Shown: positions 35,078 to 45,539 of the stretch, piece after piece
Position numbering within the stretch: the first letter of the stretch is position 1
Layout: each line of letters begins with the position of its first letter
NCBI GenBank assembly: GCA_963744225.1
Contig: CAVUSV010000004.1
Span: 1,550,001 to 1,614,000, forward strand
Length of the DNA stretch: 64,000 bases
Direction: 5' to 3'
Origin: Bog-473 sp963744225
GTDB lineage: Bacteria; Actinomycetota; Acidimicrobiia; Acidimicrobiales; RAAP-2
The notes under the pieces: generated by a model
Told to the model about the DNA's origin: nothing
Database searches by the model: none
The model's input: the letters and a program-made list of their open reading frames with translations, nothing else
Position numbers and translations under genes: made by a program

Positions 35078-36561
35078 TTAGGAGGCGGAGGTCCCGCGCC
35101 AGCGGCGCTCGAACGGCAGGCGCCAGGTGCGGGGTGCAATGAGGTCGTAGATGGTGGGCGGCCCCCAGCTCCCCTTGGGATACGGCTGGACCGGCGGCGG
35201 GTTCTCCAACAACGGCGTCGAGATCTCCCACAGGCGCTCGATGCCCTCGGCCGTGTTGAACAGTGTGTGATCGCCGACCATGGCGTCGTGGATCAGCCGC
35301 TCGTAGGCCTCGAGCACGTCGGCGTCCTGTCCGGTCTCGTGCAGCGCGAACTGCAGGCTGAGCTTCTCGAGCTTCATGCCCGGCCCGGGCTTCTTCCCGT
35401 AGAAGGACAGCGAGAGCTTCGAGGAGTCGGCCAAGTCGAAGGTGAGGTGGTCGGGCCCCTGGGTCCCCATGCCCGAGTCGTCCGGGAACATCGACTTCGG
35501 TGGCTCGCGGAACGCGATGGAAATGATCCGCTCGCCGCCGCCGAGCTCCTTACCGGTGCGGAGAAAGAAAGGCACGCCGGCCCAGCGCCAGTTGTCGATG
35601 TCGCAGCGCAGGGCGACGAACGTCTCGGTGTCCGAGTCCGGAGCCACCCCCGGGATGTCGCGGTAGCCCTCGTACTGGCCACGGACGACCTGGGATGGAT
35701 TCAGGGGGCGCATGGATCGGAAGACCTTGTTCTTCTCCTCGTTGATGGGACCGGCCGAGAGTGCAGTCGGCGGCTCCATGGCCATGAAGCCGAGGATCTG
35801 GAACAGGTGGGTGACCACCATGTCCTTGAACGCGCCTGTGGCCTCGTAGAAGGCCACGCGGTCGTCGACCCCAAGCGTCTCGGGCACGTCGATCTGTACG
35901 TGGTCGATGTGATCCCGGTTCCAGATGGGCTCGAAGAGGCCGTTGGCGAAGCGGAAGGCCAGGATGTTCTGCGCCGCCTCCTTGCCAAGGAAGTGGTCGA
36001 TGCGGAAGATCTGCTCCTCGTCGAAGTACTGGTGCAGCATGTCGTTGAGTGCCCTGGCGCTGTCCAGGTCGGTACCGAAAGGCTTCTCCATGATCACTCG
36101 TGACCGTTCGACCAGCTTGGCGTCGGCCAGGAGCTGGATGACGGTGCGGTCCGCGGCCGGGGGATGCTGAGATAGTGCAGCCGGCGGGGCTCACCGCCGA
36201 TGGCGTCCTCGGCCTGGTGGACGGCCTCGGCCAGGACCTCGGGCCCGGCGGAGGTGGACACGAAGGTCAGCCTCTTCTCGAAGTTGGCCCACTGCAGCAA
36301 CGAGATCTTGCCGGTGGCGTACTGGTCGCAGGCGTGGCGGGCCAGGTGGCGAAACTCCTCGTCGCTCATGTCACGCGTCGAACTTCCGACGATCCGATAC
36401 TCGGGCATCATGCCGGTCATGGAGAGGTGGAGCAGCCCCGGCAGGAGCTTCCGCGCGGCCAGGTCGCCGGTCGCCCCGAAGAGCACGATCACGTGGGGCT
36501 CGAGTTGGGACGTTGGTGTTGCCGAGTTCACCGTCTCGTTGCGGTCGACGACCTCAGTCAT
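35078..36561 (-). CDS. zwf: Glucose-6-phosphate 1-dehydrogenase (frameshifted)
   Basis: NADP+-dependent first enzyme of the oxidative pentose phosphate path, about 494 residues after adding one base to the G-run at 36159-36163. The N-terminal part has VIVLFGATGDLAARKLLPGL; after the run the reading is RVIMEKPFGTD, RIDHFLGKEAAQNILAFRFA (active site) and later FRTGKELGG. Its first codon overlaps the stop of the next gene upstream by ATGA. No gnd, tal or devB is nearby, so it is probably a stand-alone NADPH source. Confidence 0.93.
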
Positions 36562-37745
36562 GCCGGCCTCCGCGCGTTGAGCTCGGACACGTTGGCGCCC
36601 ATGATCTTGGCGACAGACTCGGAAGGGAGCTTCTGCAGCTCAGTCACCCAGTCCGTCGGTTCGGGCAGTCCCTCGACGTGCGGCCAGTCCGACCCGAAGA
36701 TCACTCGGTCGTCGCCCATGAGGTCTACGATCTCGTTCACGTCGTCTTCCCAGAACGGGTTGATCCACACCTGACGCCGGAAGGTGACCACCGGATCCTC
36801 GGCGAAGTAGCCGGGCATCCGCCGGGCGGTCGTGCGCAGCTTGTGGAACAGGGGTGCCAGAAACTCCGAGCCGTTCTCTACCGACGCGACACGGACATTG
36901 GGAAAACGGACAAAGAGCTTCTCGAGGATCAGGGTGGCGAGGAAGTCGTGGGCCGCACGCTCGATGGCGAACATCTTGATGCTCGGACGTCCCCCGCCGC
37001 CTCGGAACGAGGCCGAGAAACCGTCGACCGCATACCCGTTGGAGGACAGGCCCGCGTCGCCGGCGTGCACGACGACGGTGATGCCGGCCTCGTTGACCCG
37101 GGCCCAGAAGGGGTCGAATGCATCGTCGGCGGGGGACCGGGGCCCAGCCGCGGTCGTGGGGGCGGCCGCCCGGAGCACGACGGCGCGGGCATCCTGGTCG
37201 AGCGCCCACTCGAGCTCGCGCACCGCCTCGTCCACGTCGGCCAGCGAGATGTAGGGGGCGGCGAAGATGCGGTCCCGGTACGCCATGCCCCAGTCCTCGG
37301 CGAGCCAGCGGTTGAAGGCCCGGAAGAGCAGCACGACGGCACCGGGGTCGTGTTTGAGAGCCTCCTCGTAGAGCATGCCGAGGGTGGGGAACAGCCAGAC
37401 CTTGGCGAGGCCCTGGGCGTCCATGGTGCGAAGTCGGGCATCGCGGTCGCGGTACTCGGGGCGAATCGGCTCGGATGACCCCATCAGCTCGTGCATGGGG
37501 CGGCCGCCGGGGTTGCCCCGGAAGTAATCGACGAGCGCGCCGGCCGGAGCGATCGGATTGAAGGTCGGGTTGGTGACGGCGCGGCTGATGTGGCCGCCCA
37601 ACGCGTGATAGCGCCGCCCGCCGACCTCGACCCACTCGATCACCCGCGGCCCGAGTCGGGGGTCGAGGTGGCGGGTGAAGGCATCGAGCGCCTCGTAGTA
37701 GTGGTTGTCGGCGTCGAAGACGGGCGAGTCCAGGATGGTGGGCAT
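36558..37745 (-). CDS. Amidohydrolase-superfamily protein, ACMSD/PF04909-like
   Basis: 395-residue TIM-barrel protein: FDADNHYYEALDAFTRHLDP (the D-x-D-N-H metal start), TVVVHAGDAGLSSNG (His) and the closing IFGSDWPHVEGLPEP (Asp-Trp-Pro-His) are the marks of this group, which contains decarboxylases and hydrolases. The gene is ATGA-coupled to zwf. The substrate is unknown; many such proteins are found in actinobacterial aromatic and lipid catabolism. Confidence 0.83.
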   Translation of the reverse strand: MPTILDSPVFDADNHYYEALDAFTRHLDPRLGPRVIEWVEVGGRRYHALGGHISRAVTNPTFNPIAPAGALVDYFRGNPGGRPMHELMGSSEPIRPEYRDRDARLRTMDAQGLAKVWLFPTLGMLYEEALKHDPGAVVLLFRAFNRWLAEDWGMAYRDRIFAAPYISLADVDEAVRELEWALDQDARAVVLRAAAPTTAAGPRSPADDAFDPFWARVNEAGITVVVHAGDAGLSSNGYAVDGFSASFRGGGGRPSIKMFAIERAAHDFLATLILEKLFVRFPNVRVASVENGSEFLAPLFHKLRTTARRMPGYFAEDPVVTFRRQVWINPFWEDDVNEIVDLMGDDRVIFGSDWPHVEGLPEPTDWVTELQKLPSESVAKIMGANVSELNARRPA

Positions 37746-37785
37746 GGTCAGCCTTCCGCGAGCGGCGTGCGCAACACCCGAGACT

Positions 37786-38515
37786 CTATTGGGTGTGAGT
37801 CGGTGGTCCCGCCGCCGTGTGGGCGACCCCTGGCGGGTCGACCGCCCAGGCAGGGGCCTGCCCCCATTGCTCGCCGTACACCAACTCGGGAAGCGGTCGC
37901 CGGCGCACCGGCCCGTGATGCCCCTGCGGGCGCCCCACGGTGATGGTCGCCATGATCTCGACTCCCTCGGGGATGCGCAGCAGGGCCCGGAGCTCGGCGT
38001 CCACCGCGAACTGCCAGTTCGTCAGCACGCCGCCGTAGCCGAGGGCGCGGGCGGCCAACAACAGGTTCTGGCAGGCCGGGAACACCGATGCCCCGTCGCT
38101 GTAGCCGGTGTGGCGGTAGGGCACGAAGCAGGCCAGGATCACAACGGGCACCGTCTCGTACGCGTCCACGTAGTGCTGCATGGTGCGCGCCATGCCGCGC
38201 CTTGGGTGAGTCGGCGTCGGCGCCCGATCCCTTGTCGTACCCGTCGGCCTCGCGCTTGACCGTCCAGAAACGGCGTGCGCCCTCGCCGAGCAGCCGTTTG
38301 GCCTCTCGCGCCACCGGCCCCTCGGTGAGGACCACGAAGCGGAAGGGTTGGCGGTTCGAACCGCTCGGAGCCCTGGTGGCGGCGAAGAGGATGTCGCGCA
38401 GCGTCTCGTCGGGGACCGGCTCGTCGGTGTAGCGCCGGATGGCCCGCGTGGAGATCAGACCCTCGTAGAGGGAGACACCGTCCTCACCCTGGTGCTCCGG
38501 TCCGGGTCCTGCCAT
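37786..38515 (-). CDS. Nitroreductase-family FMN protein (frameshifted)
   Basis: About 242 residues after removing one base at about 38195. The N-terminal half has RAIRRYTDEPVPDETLRDI and RAPSGSNRQPFRFVVLTEG, typical FMN-binding motifs. The second half continues MARTMQHYVDAYETVPVVIL and ALGYGGVLTNW. It is probably an NAD(P)H-dependent reductase of nitro compounds, quinones or enones. It follows the amidohydrolase on the same strand by 40 nt. Confidence 0.83.
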
Positions 38516-38619
38516 GGCGGGACCCTACCAACGGTCGTGCGACGCCGGGTCGTGCGCGCTGGGCCCTGAGTCCGGCCCTCGCCGATCCCGGGTGGGGGCG
38601 TGCGCTAGGTTGCGGCGCC

Positions 38620-40720
38620 GTGCCGGGCCGGAACCTTCTTCTGCGAACCGCCGCGCTGGCCGCCGTCGCCCTTGCCGCCGGCGCGTTCGCCGTGACGCCA
38701 CCCGCGGCGGGAACCGCTTCGAACCAGCAGGTCGACACCATCCCTCCGCTCACGTACCTCCATGTCGTCTCTCGTGCCGGCTTTCCGAACCAGACCCCGT
38801 ACCTGGCGGACCCGGCGGGGCGGCAGGTGTTGCTGCGCGGTGCGGCTGCGGTCGGCATGGAAGACGTCGCCTACCCGAACGCCAACGGCGGCCCCGCCCT
38901 CTTCCCCGTGGCACCAGCTGCGTACGCCGGTCGCTGCCCGAAAGCCTCACCGCTCATCCCGCAGCCGCCACTGTGCGAAGTGCACGCGTCCCTGCCTGCG
39001 TTCCAGCAATCTGTGGCGCCGGGTAGCGGCGACGATTTCGCGCAGATGCGTGCCCTCGGGTTCAACGTCGTCCGCCTGGTGCTGAATTGGAGCCAGTTGG
39101 AGCCGACGGCGGGGACCTACTCGGCCACCTACCTGAACCGCGTGGCCCAGGTGGTGGGGTGGGCGCGCCAGCAGGGGATCTACGTGATCCTCGACATGCA
39201 TCAGGACCAGTACTCGCGCTACATCGTGCCCGTCGCCAAGGGCACCGCCCCGGCGGGGTGTACACCTTCGGGCGGTGGTGACGGAGCCCCCGGCTGGGCC
39301 GTGCAGGCCATTGGCAAGCCCGGGTGCGCCCTCTTCGGCATCGGCGAGCTGAACCCAGCGGAGTCCGCCGCCTTCGCTAACTTCTGGCAGAACGCGTCGG
39401 TCGGAGCCCCCCGGGGGCAGGCGCCCGGCACCGGTCTGCAGGACCACTACATCGGCGCGCTCGGCGGCACTCGCCCAGCGCTTTCAGAACACTCCGGCCG
39501 TGCTCGGGTACGAGCTGATGAACGAACCCCAGCCCGGGTCGACCGGCTCGACCCCTGCGGGCAACGGTTACGAGACGAGCAGCCGGGACCTCTATCCGTT
39601 CTACACGCGGGCGACCGAGGCCCTCACCGGCGAGCGCGACGGGTTGGCGTCGTGCCCGGCAAGCGCACCCACCTCGCTCACCAACGCGTGCGCGTATCCG
39701 CAGCTGGCGTCGGTCAGCCGCCAGCAGATCTTCTTCGAGCCGCTCGCCTATCGGAACCTCGTCGACTTTTCCTTGCAGGTGAGCAAACCGTTCTCGTCGT
39801 ATCCCAACCTCGTCTTTGCCCCCCACGTGTACACCTACGCGTTCACGATCGCTCAGGTCCTGTTGGGTCAGCCGGCCAAACCGGGCGGGTTCCCGCCCAC
39901 CTTCACCTTCGGCTACCAGACCGCCGCGGCCGAGGCCCAAGCGATGCACGCTGCCGTTCTCACGACCGAGTTCGGCGACTCTTCCGGCACCGACCCCACC
40001 ATCCTGGCCCACGAGCTTGCCGCGCAGGAGGCGACGCAGACCGGTGGCACGCTGTGGGCGTGGAAAGGGTTGTCGAAGGTGGCGGGATCGTGCTGGTGCA
40101 CGCGCTGGCAGCACTCGAGCTACCAGACGACCGCCAACGGCACGCCCGGGAAGGGAAACCCTACGGCGGCGCCCTCGCAACAGGATCTCCTCATTGCCAG
40201 CCGCCAGGAGCAGATGATGCGGGTGTGGCCGGCCGCCACCGCCGGCCGCCTCGGTGCCTACGCCTACGACCCCGCCAGGCGCGCCTTTGCGATGGTGGCG
40301 ACGACGACGTCTGCCGGTCACCGCGGCGACTGGCAGACCGACACGGTTATCTCCATACCCTCCACGGTGCGCGGGCCGGTACGGGTCACCGGCGCAGCCG
40401 TGCTGGACGCGGTCGCCGCACGCCCCGACGGGACCCGGCTCGCCTATGTCACGACGTCGGCACCGAGTGCTGGGTCCCTGAGCCGCTACGGCGTGACCGT
40501 CGGCTCGGTTCCCGCGTCCATGGCCGCTGCAGTGCTGGCGGCGGCCCTGAACCCGCCCCAGCCGATCTCCGAGCCGACGGCACGGGCTCTTGCCCTCGGG
40601 GCATTGGACGCGGCGGCGAACTCCCCGGATGCTTCGCTTCGCTCGACCGCGCAGCTCGTCCAGGGCCTGGCTGGCATCGTTCTCGGAGCGAGCGACCCCA
40701 ACAGCGCGGCTGCGCCCTGA
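38620..40720 (+). CDS. Secreted glycoside hydrolase family 5 (cellulase/endoglycosylceramidase-like, frameshifted)
   Basis: About 699 residues after removing one base near 39465. The Sec signal peptide is LLRTAALAAVALAAGAFAVT; the catalytic TIM barrel then reads FNVVRLVLNWSQLEPTAGTY, VILDMHQDQYSRY, the acid/base Glu in LGYELMNEPQPG and the nucleophile Glu in VLTTEFGDSSG. It resembles the endoglycosylceramidase group of GH5. An extra C-terminal beta-rich and helical part (about 250 residues) follows. Start GTG 38620 has no strong ribosome site. It acts outside the cell on a glycan or glycolipid. Confidence 0.84.
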
Positions 40721-40721
40721 T

Positions 40722-41609
40722 TCAGTCCGGCGTCGGACCCACTTCGAGGCCCATGCGCCTGATCGCGTTCTCGCCGAGGATGCCCCGCCGCTCCTCGTCG
40801 GAAAGATGCGGCAGTGCCATGAGCTGGTCCACGGTGCGGTCGAACTCGTACCAGGGAAAGTCCGTGCCGAACAGGACGCGCTCGGCTCCGACGTCTTTGA
40901 TGAGGTGACCTAACTGGTCGGCGCTCGGCGCCTGCGGCGCCCCGGTCCAGGCAATGATCTCGCACAGGTCGAACGACACGGTCGGATAGGCGGCGGCGAA
41001 GGGCGCCACCTGGTGCCAGCTCGCCCCGCCCAGATGGGCCAGCACGAGGTGGAGCCCCGGGTGGGCCTCCAGGACGGCGCCGAAGGCGAAGGGGTCCGAG
41101 GCCGGCCAGGGGCCGCGTGAGGCGCCAGAGTGCGCCAGCACGCTCAGTCCGAGCTCGACGCACATGTCGTACGTCGGGCCGAGGCGCGGGTCGTCGGGCG
41201 AGAATCCCTGGAGGAGGGGGTGGATCTTGATCCCGCGTGCGCCTCGCTCGGCGGAGTGGCGTAGGTGCTCGGCACCCGCCCTGCCGCCTAGCGAGGACGG
41301 GTCGGCGGCCACCAAAGGCGTCAGGTGAGGGGACCGCGCCGCGGTGGTCAGGACCCAGTCGTTGTAGGCCCGCAGCCGGTCCGCCTCCCCGGGCGCGTCG
41401 GCGTCGGGCACGAACATGCCCAAGACGACGCAGTGGGCGACCGGCCCGTTGTTGAGTGCTGCCCCGAGGTCCTCGACCGTGCCCCGCCGAGCGCCGAACG
41501 CCACCCCGCTGTGCGAGCCGTATTCCCAAATGTCGTACCCGTCGCGCACCGGGTCGTCGGGCCGTTCGAAGAGGTGGACATGCACGTCGACGATGCGCGG
41601 GTCGCTCAC
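40722..41609 (-). CDS. Amidohydrolase-superfamily protein (PF04909), end of the guanidine-riboswitch operon
   Basis: 295 residues: IVDVHVHLFERPDD (metal HxH), ERGARGIKIHPLLQGFSPDD, VLAHSGASRGPWP, LVLAHLGGASWHQVAPF and VLFGTDFPWYEFDRT. This is a canonical metal-dependent TIM-barrel hydrolase or decarboxylase with all His/Asp ligands in place. It follows the M20 gene by nine bases and ends the run of genes that begins at the riboswitch. A role in the last steps of the pathway is inferred from position. Confidence 0.85.
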   Translation of the reverse strand: MSDPRIVDVHVHLFERPDDPVRDGYDIWEYGSHSGVAFGARRGTVEDLGAALNNGPVAHCVVLGMFVPDADAPGEADRLRAYNDWVLTTAARSPHLTPLVAADPSSLGGRAGAEHLRHSAERGARGIKIHPLLQGFSPDDPRLGPTYDMCVELGLSVLAHSGASRGPWPASDPFAFGAVLEAHPGLHLVLAHLGGASWHQVAPFAAAYPTVSFDLCEIIAWTGAPQAPSADQLGHLIKDVGAERVLFGTDFPWYEFDRTVDQLMALPHLSDEERRGILGENAIRRMGLEVGPTPD

Positions 41610-41618
41610 AGCGCCTCC

Positions 41619-42794
41619 TCAGAGCGCCATCGTGGCTAGCGCGGCATAACCCTGCGCGCCCGCACGGAGCGACCGTAGGCTGACGTGCTCATCCACCTGG
41701 TGCGCCATGGACTCCACCCCGACGCCGAAGCCGATGGTGGGGATGCCGCAGACGCCGGCGGAGTACGACCCGTTCGTGCAGAAGGAGTAGTGCGTGGGCG
41801 TGGGGTCGAGCCCGACCGAGGACAGGGCTGCCGTTGCACCGATCACGAGGGCCGAGTCCTCAGGTGTCCACCAGGCCGCGGCGTACTCGGGGAGCGCAAA
41901 GCTGCGTCCGGTCCAGGTCTCAAATGCGGCCTCGACAAGCTGCACGTGGAGCCCCGGCCGCTCGGGCCAACCGGCCCAGGCGCGGCCCGCTGCGTCACGC
42001 AGCAGGGCGACCACCGAATCCGGTGTCTCGCCAGGGAGGAACCGGCAGTCGAAGCGCGCCGTTACCCGGCCCGGGATGGTGGACACCGATGGATAGGGAT
42101 CGGAGAGGAGGTCGATGCAGTTGAGGTCACGGTGGCCGAGGCGCGGGTGACTGGGGTGTTCGATGCGACCGGCCTCGACGATGAGCGCGGCCATGGCATG
42201 AGCCGCGTTGAGGCCGATCGCGGCGTGTCCGGCATGACAGGCTCGCCCCGTCACCTGCACTTCGACCTTGGCCCGGCCGCGCTGCCCGATGCACAGGCGG
42301 GTGTCGTTGGGTTCGCTGGTGATAAAGGCGTCAGGCTCGAGCGCCGCGATGGGTTCGGCCAGGGCACCTCCCTCCATCTCCTCCTCGCACACGCTGGCGA
42401 CTACGACAACCCGCGCCGCGAGCTGCGGGGCTGCCGCGGCGACGCCCCAAACCGCGGCCGCGATGGACGCCTTCTGGTCGCAGATACCGAGGCCGTAGAG
42501 GTTGCCGTCGCGTACTTCGCCCCCGAACGGGTTGACGCTCCACCGCTCGGCGGAGTGAAGGGGGATGGAATCGATGTGACCGTCGATCATGAGCGTCCGC
42601 CCGCCGCCCGGTCCGACGGACCCGACCGCGTTGCCGCTCGCGTCGACCTCCACGGAGTCGAAGCCGGCGCGCTCCATGGCCGCCGTGACCAGTCCGATCG
42701 CAGGGCGTTCGGTGCCCGACACGCTCGAGGTGCGGGCCAGGTTGGTGGCCAACTCGACCATCGCGGCGTCGTCCACGGCGTACTGCAGGCTCAT
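41619..42794 (-). CDS. M20-family metallohydrolase (peptidase/amidohydrolase type)
   Basis: 391 residues. Dinuclear-zinc ligands are seen in MIDGHIDSIP (His, Asp), LGICDQKASIAAA (bridging Asp), VCEEEMEGGALAEP (Glu pair) and the late ESMAHQVDEH (His). It resembles the YgeY/ArgE group. In ureide pathways, M20 enzymes include allantoate and N-carbamoyl amino acid hydrolases. It is ATGA-coupled to the allantoinase, so it is a good candidate to act on the product of that enzyme. Confidence 0.86.
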   Translation of the reverse strand: MSLQYAVDDAAMVELATNLARTSSVSGTERPAIGLVTAAMERAGFDSVEVDASGNAVGSVGPGGGRTLMIDGHIDSIPLHSAERWSVNPFGGEVRDGNLYGLGICDQKASIAAAVWGVAAAAPQLAARVVVVASVCEEEMEGGALAEPIAALEPDAFITSEPNDTRLCIGQRGRAKVEVQVTGRACHAGHAAIGLNAAHAMAALIVEAGRIEHPSHPRLGHRDLNCIDLLSDPYPSVSTIPGRVTARFDCRFLPGETPDSVVALLRDAAGRAWAGWPERPGLHVQLVEAAFETWTGRSFALPEYAAAWWTPEDSALVIGATAALSSVGLDPTPTHYSFCTNGSYSAGVCGIPTIGFGVGVESMAHQVDEHVSLRSLRAGAQGYAALATMAL

Positions 42795-44080
42795 CGCGTT
42801 GCCACCGCCGCCCGGGCGTCCCGGGCGGCGGGTACGAGGAAGCGCCCCAAAGGAGCCGCCGCAGCTTTGCCGTTCTCGTAGACGACGGTCCCCCGCACCA
42901 GCGTCGCCACGACCACTCCGGGCAGGGCGGAGCCGGCGAAGGGCGAGCGCCGATGGCGCGAGTGCAACGTGGCGGGGCCGACTTCCCAGCGCGCCTCGAG
43001 GTCGACCAGTGCCAGATCAGCGTCGCAGCCTGGCGCGAGGGCTCCCTTGCCGGCCAAGCGGCAAAGCTGGGCCGCGGCGGTGCGCAGGCGGACGATGTCG
43101 CCCAGGGACAGCGTCCCGAGCGACAGCAGGACCGAGAGTGTCGTCTCGACTCCGCTCACGCCGCCGAAGGGATTCTCGCCGTCCTTCTCCTCGGGCGGAC
43201 AGGGCGAGTGATCCGAGGCCACGCTGTGCACCACGCCACCGGCCGTCAGCGCGTTGAGACGCCGGCGGTTCTCCTCGTTGCGCAGCGGCGGGCAGCACAG
43301 AGCATCGGGCCCGAGACGCGCCGCCGCGGCGTCGTCCAGGGCCAGGTAGTGCGGGCATGTCTCGACGGTCGTGCGAGGCCAACGCCCGGCCTCCACGACG
43401 GCATCGGCGGAGGAGCAGTGGACGACGTGCAGTGCGGCGCCGTGGGCGGCGGCGGTGCTGCCCGCGAGCGCGACCGCCGCCACCTCTGACGCGATCGGGC
43501 GGTCCCGACCGTCTGCGCCAAAGTGCCGCGGGTCCTCGCAGTGCACGGCGACCGGGAGCCCGGCACCTGCAGCGGCGCCCATGCCCAAGCCGAGCGCGTC
43601 TTGCCCGCACGGCGGGAACTCCGGCCACCCGCTCTCGCACAGGAATGCCTTGAGGCCGATGACGCCCGACTCGAGGAGCGGGCCGAGGGATCCCGCGTTG
43701 TGTGGCACGAGACCGCCCCACAACGCGAAGTCGACGAGGGACGAGGCCGCCGCGCTCTCCCGCTTGGCACGGACGGCGCCGGCGTCGACGGTCGGGGGGT
43801 GCGAGTCGATGGGCATGTCGACCACCGTCGTCACGCCACCGGCAGCGGCCGCCAGGCTCCCTGACTCCCAGCCCTCCCACTCGTCGCGGCCAGGAGCGTC
43901 GAAGTGCACGTGTGCATCGATGGCGCCGGGTAGCACGGCGAGGCCGTCCGCCTCGATGACCCGGGCGGCGCGCCCGCCCTCACCGGCCGGAGTCACCGCA
44001 GCAATGGTGCCTCCCTCCACGACGACGTCGCGTGCCGCTCCGCCGAGCGCACAACCCCGAATCACCAGGTCTGCCGTCAT
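42791..44080 (-). CDS. Allantoinase-like cyclic amidohydrolase
   Basis: 429 residues of the dihydroorotase/allantoinase/hydantoinase type: AIDAHVHFDAPG (HxH), GLKAFLCESGWP (metal-bridging Lys), VAVHCEDPRHF (His), HVVHCSSADAV and SDHSPCPPEEKDG, which is the specific allantoinase variant. ATG 44080 overlaps the stop of the preceding gene by ATGA. It opens ureide rings such as allantoin. It lies inside the guanidine-riboswitch operon; the substrate may be a different cyclic ureide. Confidence 0.86.
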   Translation of the reverse strand: MTADLVIRGCALGGAARDVVVEGGTIAAVTPAGEGGRAARVIEADGLAVLPGAIDAHVHFDAPGRDEWEGWESGSLAAAAGGVTTVVDMPIDSHPPTVDAGAVRAKRESAAASSLVDFALWGGLVPHNAGSLGPLLESGVIGLKAFLCESGWPEFPPCGQDALGLGMGAAAGAGLPVAVHCEDPRHFGADGRDRPIASEVAAVALAGSTAAAHGAALHVVHCSSADAVVEAGRWPRTTVETCPHYLALDDAAAARLGPDALCCPPLRNEENRRRLNALTAGGVVHSVASDHSPCPPEEKDGENPFGGVSGVETTLSVLLSLGTLSLGDIVRLRTAAAQLCRLAGKGALAPGCDADLALVDLEARWEVGPATLHSRHRRSPFAGSALPGVVVATLVRGTVVYENGKAAAAPLGRFLVPAARDARAAVATR

Positions 44081-44898
44081 CCGGTCGTGGCAAACCGCTC
44101 GGCGAGCTCGCGCGTCAGCCGGGGCCACACGATTGGGTCGTGGCCGGGGACGAGCGCGTAGCCGTGCTCGGCGGCGAGGCGCTTCAGGCGCCGGATCGGC
44201 TCGATCGTCGCCTCCGGGGGCACGCCGACTCTGCCGCCGATGGGGAGCTCGTGCTCGATGTTCTCCGTGAGGTCCGCTGCATCGAACGCGAACACCAACC
44301 CCCCGCCGCCCACCGAGTCGTCGAGGTCGACGACGAAGCTCTGATGGCCGGGGGTGTGTCCGGCCGTGAGCACCGCGTTGACGCCCGGCGCGATTGCTCC
44401 ATCGCCTTCGGCGAGGCGCCAGTCGATGGAGGGGTCGTCATAGTCGACGCGGAACATGGCGTGCCGCTCGGGATCGGGATGCCCCGACAGGCCGTACTCG
44501 ACCTCCGCCCGCTGGGCGTGGACCGGTACCCGCCCGGCGAAGTGGCGTAGCCCACCGGCGTGGTCGTTGTGCAGGTGGCTCAGCCCGACTGCGTAGATCT
44601 CCTCCATGCGGATGCCCGCGTCAGCGAGGGCCTCCTCGAGGGGCTCACCGGGCCCTGGGAGCACGGGCCGGAAGGCCGGGTCGCCATGGAAACGACGCCG
44701 CAGCGCGGCGTCACGGATCAGCGCGGGGTTGAACCCGGTGTCGAGGAGCAGCCAGCCGCCGTCGCACTGGAGGAGCACGCCGGGCACCGGCTCACGCAGA
44801 CGCTCCTCGGGGGGCGCCCCGTGCACGGACACCGATTTGGGCAGATCCTCCCAGCCGAGTGTCAGCAAGACGACGCGACGCACACCCGGCATGGTCAT
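44077..44898 (-). CDS. Metallo-beta-lactamase-fold hydrolase (lactonase-like)
   Basis: 273 residues with the HxHxDH motif SHLHNDHAGGLRHF and the further ligands in LTAGHTPGHQSFVVDL and PGHDPIVWP. It resembles the AHL-lactonase-like subgroup. It starts ATG 44898 in an ATGA overlap with the gene before it, and its stop overlaps the allantoinase start. It could open a lactone or cyclic intermediate of the pathway. Confidence 0.85.
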   Translation of the reverse strand: MTMPGVRRVVLLTLGWEDLPKSVSVHGAPPEERLREPVPGVLLQCDGGWLLLDTGFNPALIRDAALRRRFHGDPAFRPVLPGPGEPLEEALADAGIRMEEIYAVGLSHLHNDHAGGLRHFAGRVPVHAQRAEVEYGLSGHPDPERHAMFRVDYDDPSIDWRLAEGDGAIAPGVNAVLTAGHTPGHQSFVVDLDDSVGGGGLVFAFDAADLTENIEHELPIGGRVGVPPEATIEPIRRLKRLAAEHGYALVPGHDPIVWPRLTRELAERFATTG

Positions 44899-45539
44899 AC
44901 CTCCGATGGGCCGAGTGCGAGCCAGCCGGCGGGGAGCTCCAACCCCGCAGCGAGCGCGACGACCGCGTCGTCGATGCCGAGTGCGTCGTCAGAGCCGCAT
45001 GACGCGCCTCCGGGCTCCCATCCGTCGCGCGCCGCGTAGCGCGAGCCGCCGGGGATGGGGCCACCCCAGACCGCCAGGGCGATACCCCCCACCCGCACGA
45101 TGCGGGCCAGTGATCGCCCGCCGGTCTCGCGTCGCTCTGCGACGCCGACCTCGTCCCCGGGCAATGAGGCCAGGACCCAGTGCTCCTCGAAACCCGGTCC
45201 CCGCTCGTACATCGCCCGGGCGACCCGGTGCAGCGTGCTCACATCGGGATGGGCCGGGTCGCGCTCGAGCGAGTCGAGGTCGTGGGAGAACGTGACGTCG
45301 CCGCCTGCGACCTCCACCGTGCCGGCGAAGGCTTGCACCACGTCGAGCGTGTTGGTCGTCACGTTGTCCCCCAGGGGGGTGCGCAGGTCACAGAAATGCC
45401 GGCCGACTTGCAGCCACAGCACCTCGCTGACCTCTTCCATGGGTCCATTACCGATCCGGCGGCCGTCCCTTCGCCACGCTCCCTGCACGTCGGTCAGCTC
45501 AGCCGGCCGCTCCGCCGTGCCACGCATGGCGTCAATCAT
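44895..45539 (-). CDS. Unknown protein of the guanidine-riboswitch operon
   Basis: 214 residues, soluble. The N-terminal part (LTDVQGAWRRDGRRIGNGP, VLWLQVGRHFCDLRTPLGDN) looks like beta strands of a lipocalin-like barrel; a central acidic His/Asp segment (FSHDLDSLERDPAHPD) follows. No catalytic motif is recognised. It is translationally coupled on both sides (ATGA with the Rieske gene and the metallo-hydrolase gene), so it should be part of the same pathway, perhaps a substrate-binding or chaperone protein. A link to the HRI1-like lipocalin family is a weak guess. Confidence 0.5.
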   Translation of the reverse strand: MIDAMRGTAERPAELTDVQGAWRRDGRRIGNGPMEEVSEVLWLQVGRHFCDLRTPLGDNVTTNTLDVVQAFAGTVEVAGGDVTFSHDLDSLERDPAHPDVSTLHRVARAMYERGPGFEEHWVLASLPGDEVGVAERRETGGRSLARIVRVGGIALAVWGGPIPGGSRYAARDGWEPGGASCGSDDALGIDDAVVALAAGLELPAGWLALGPSEV

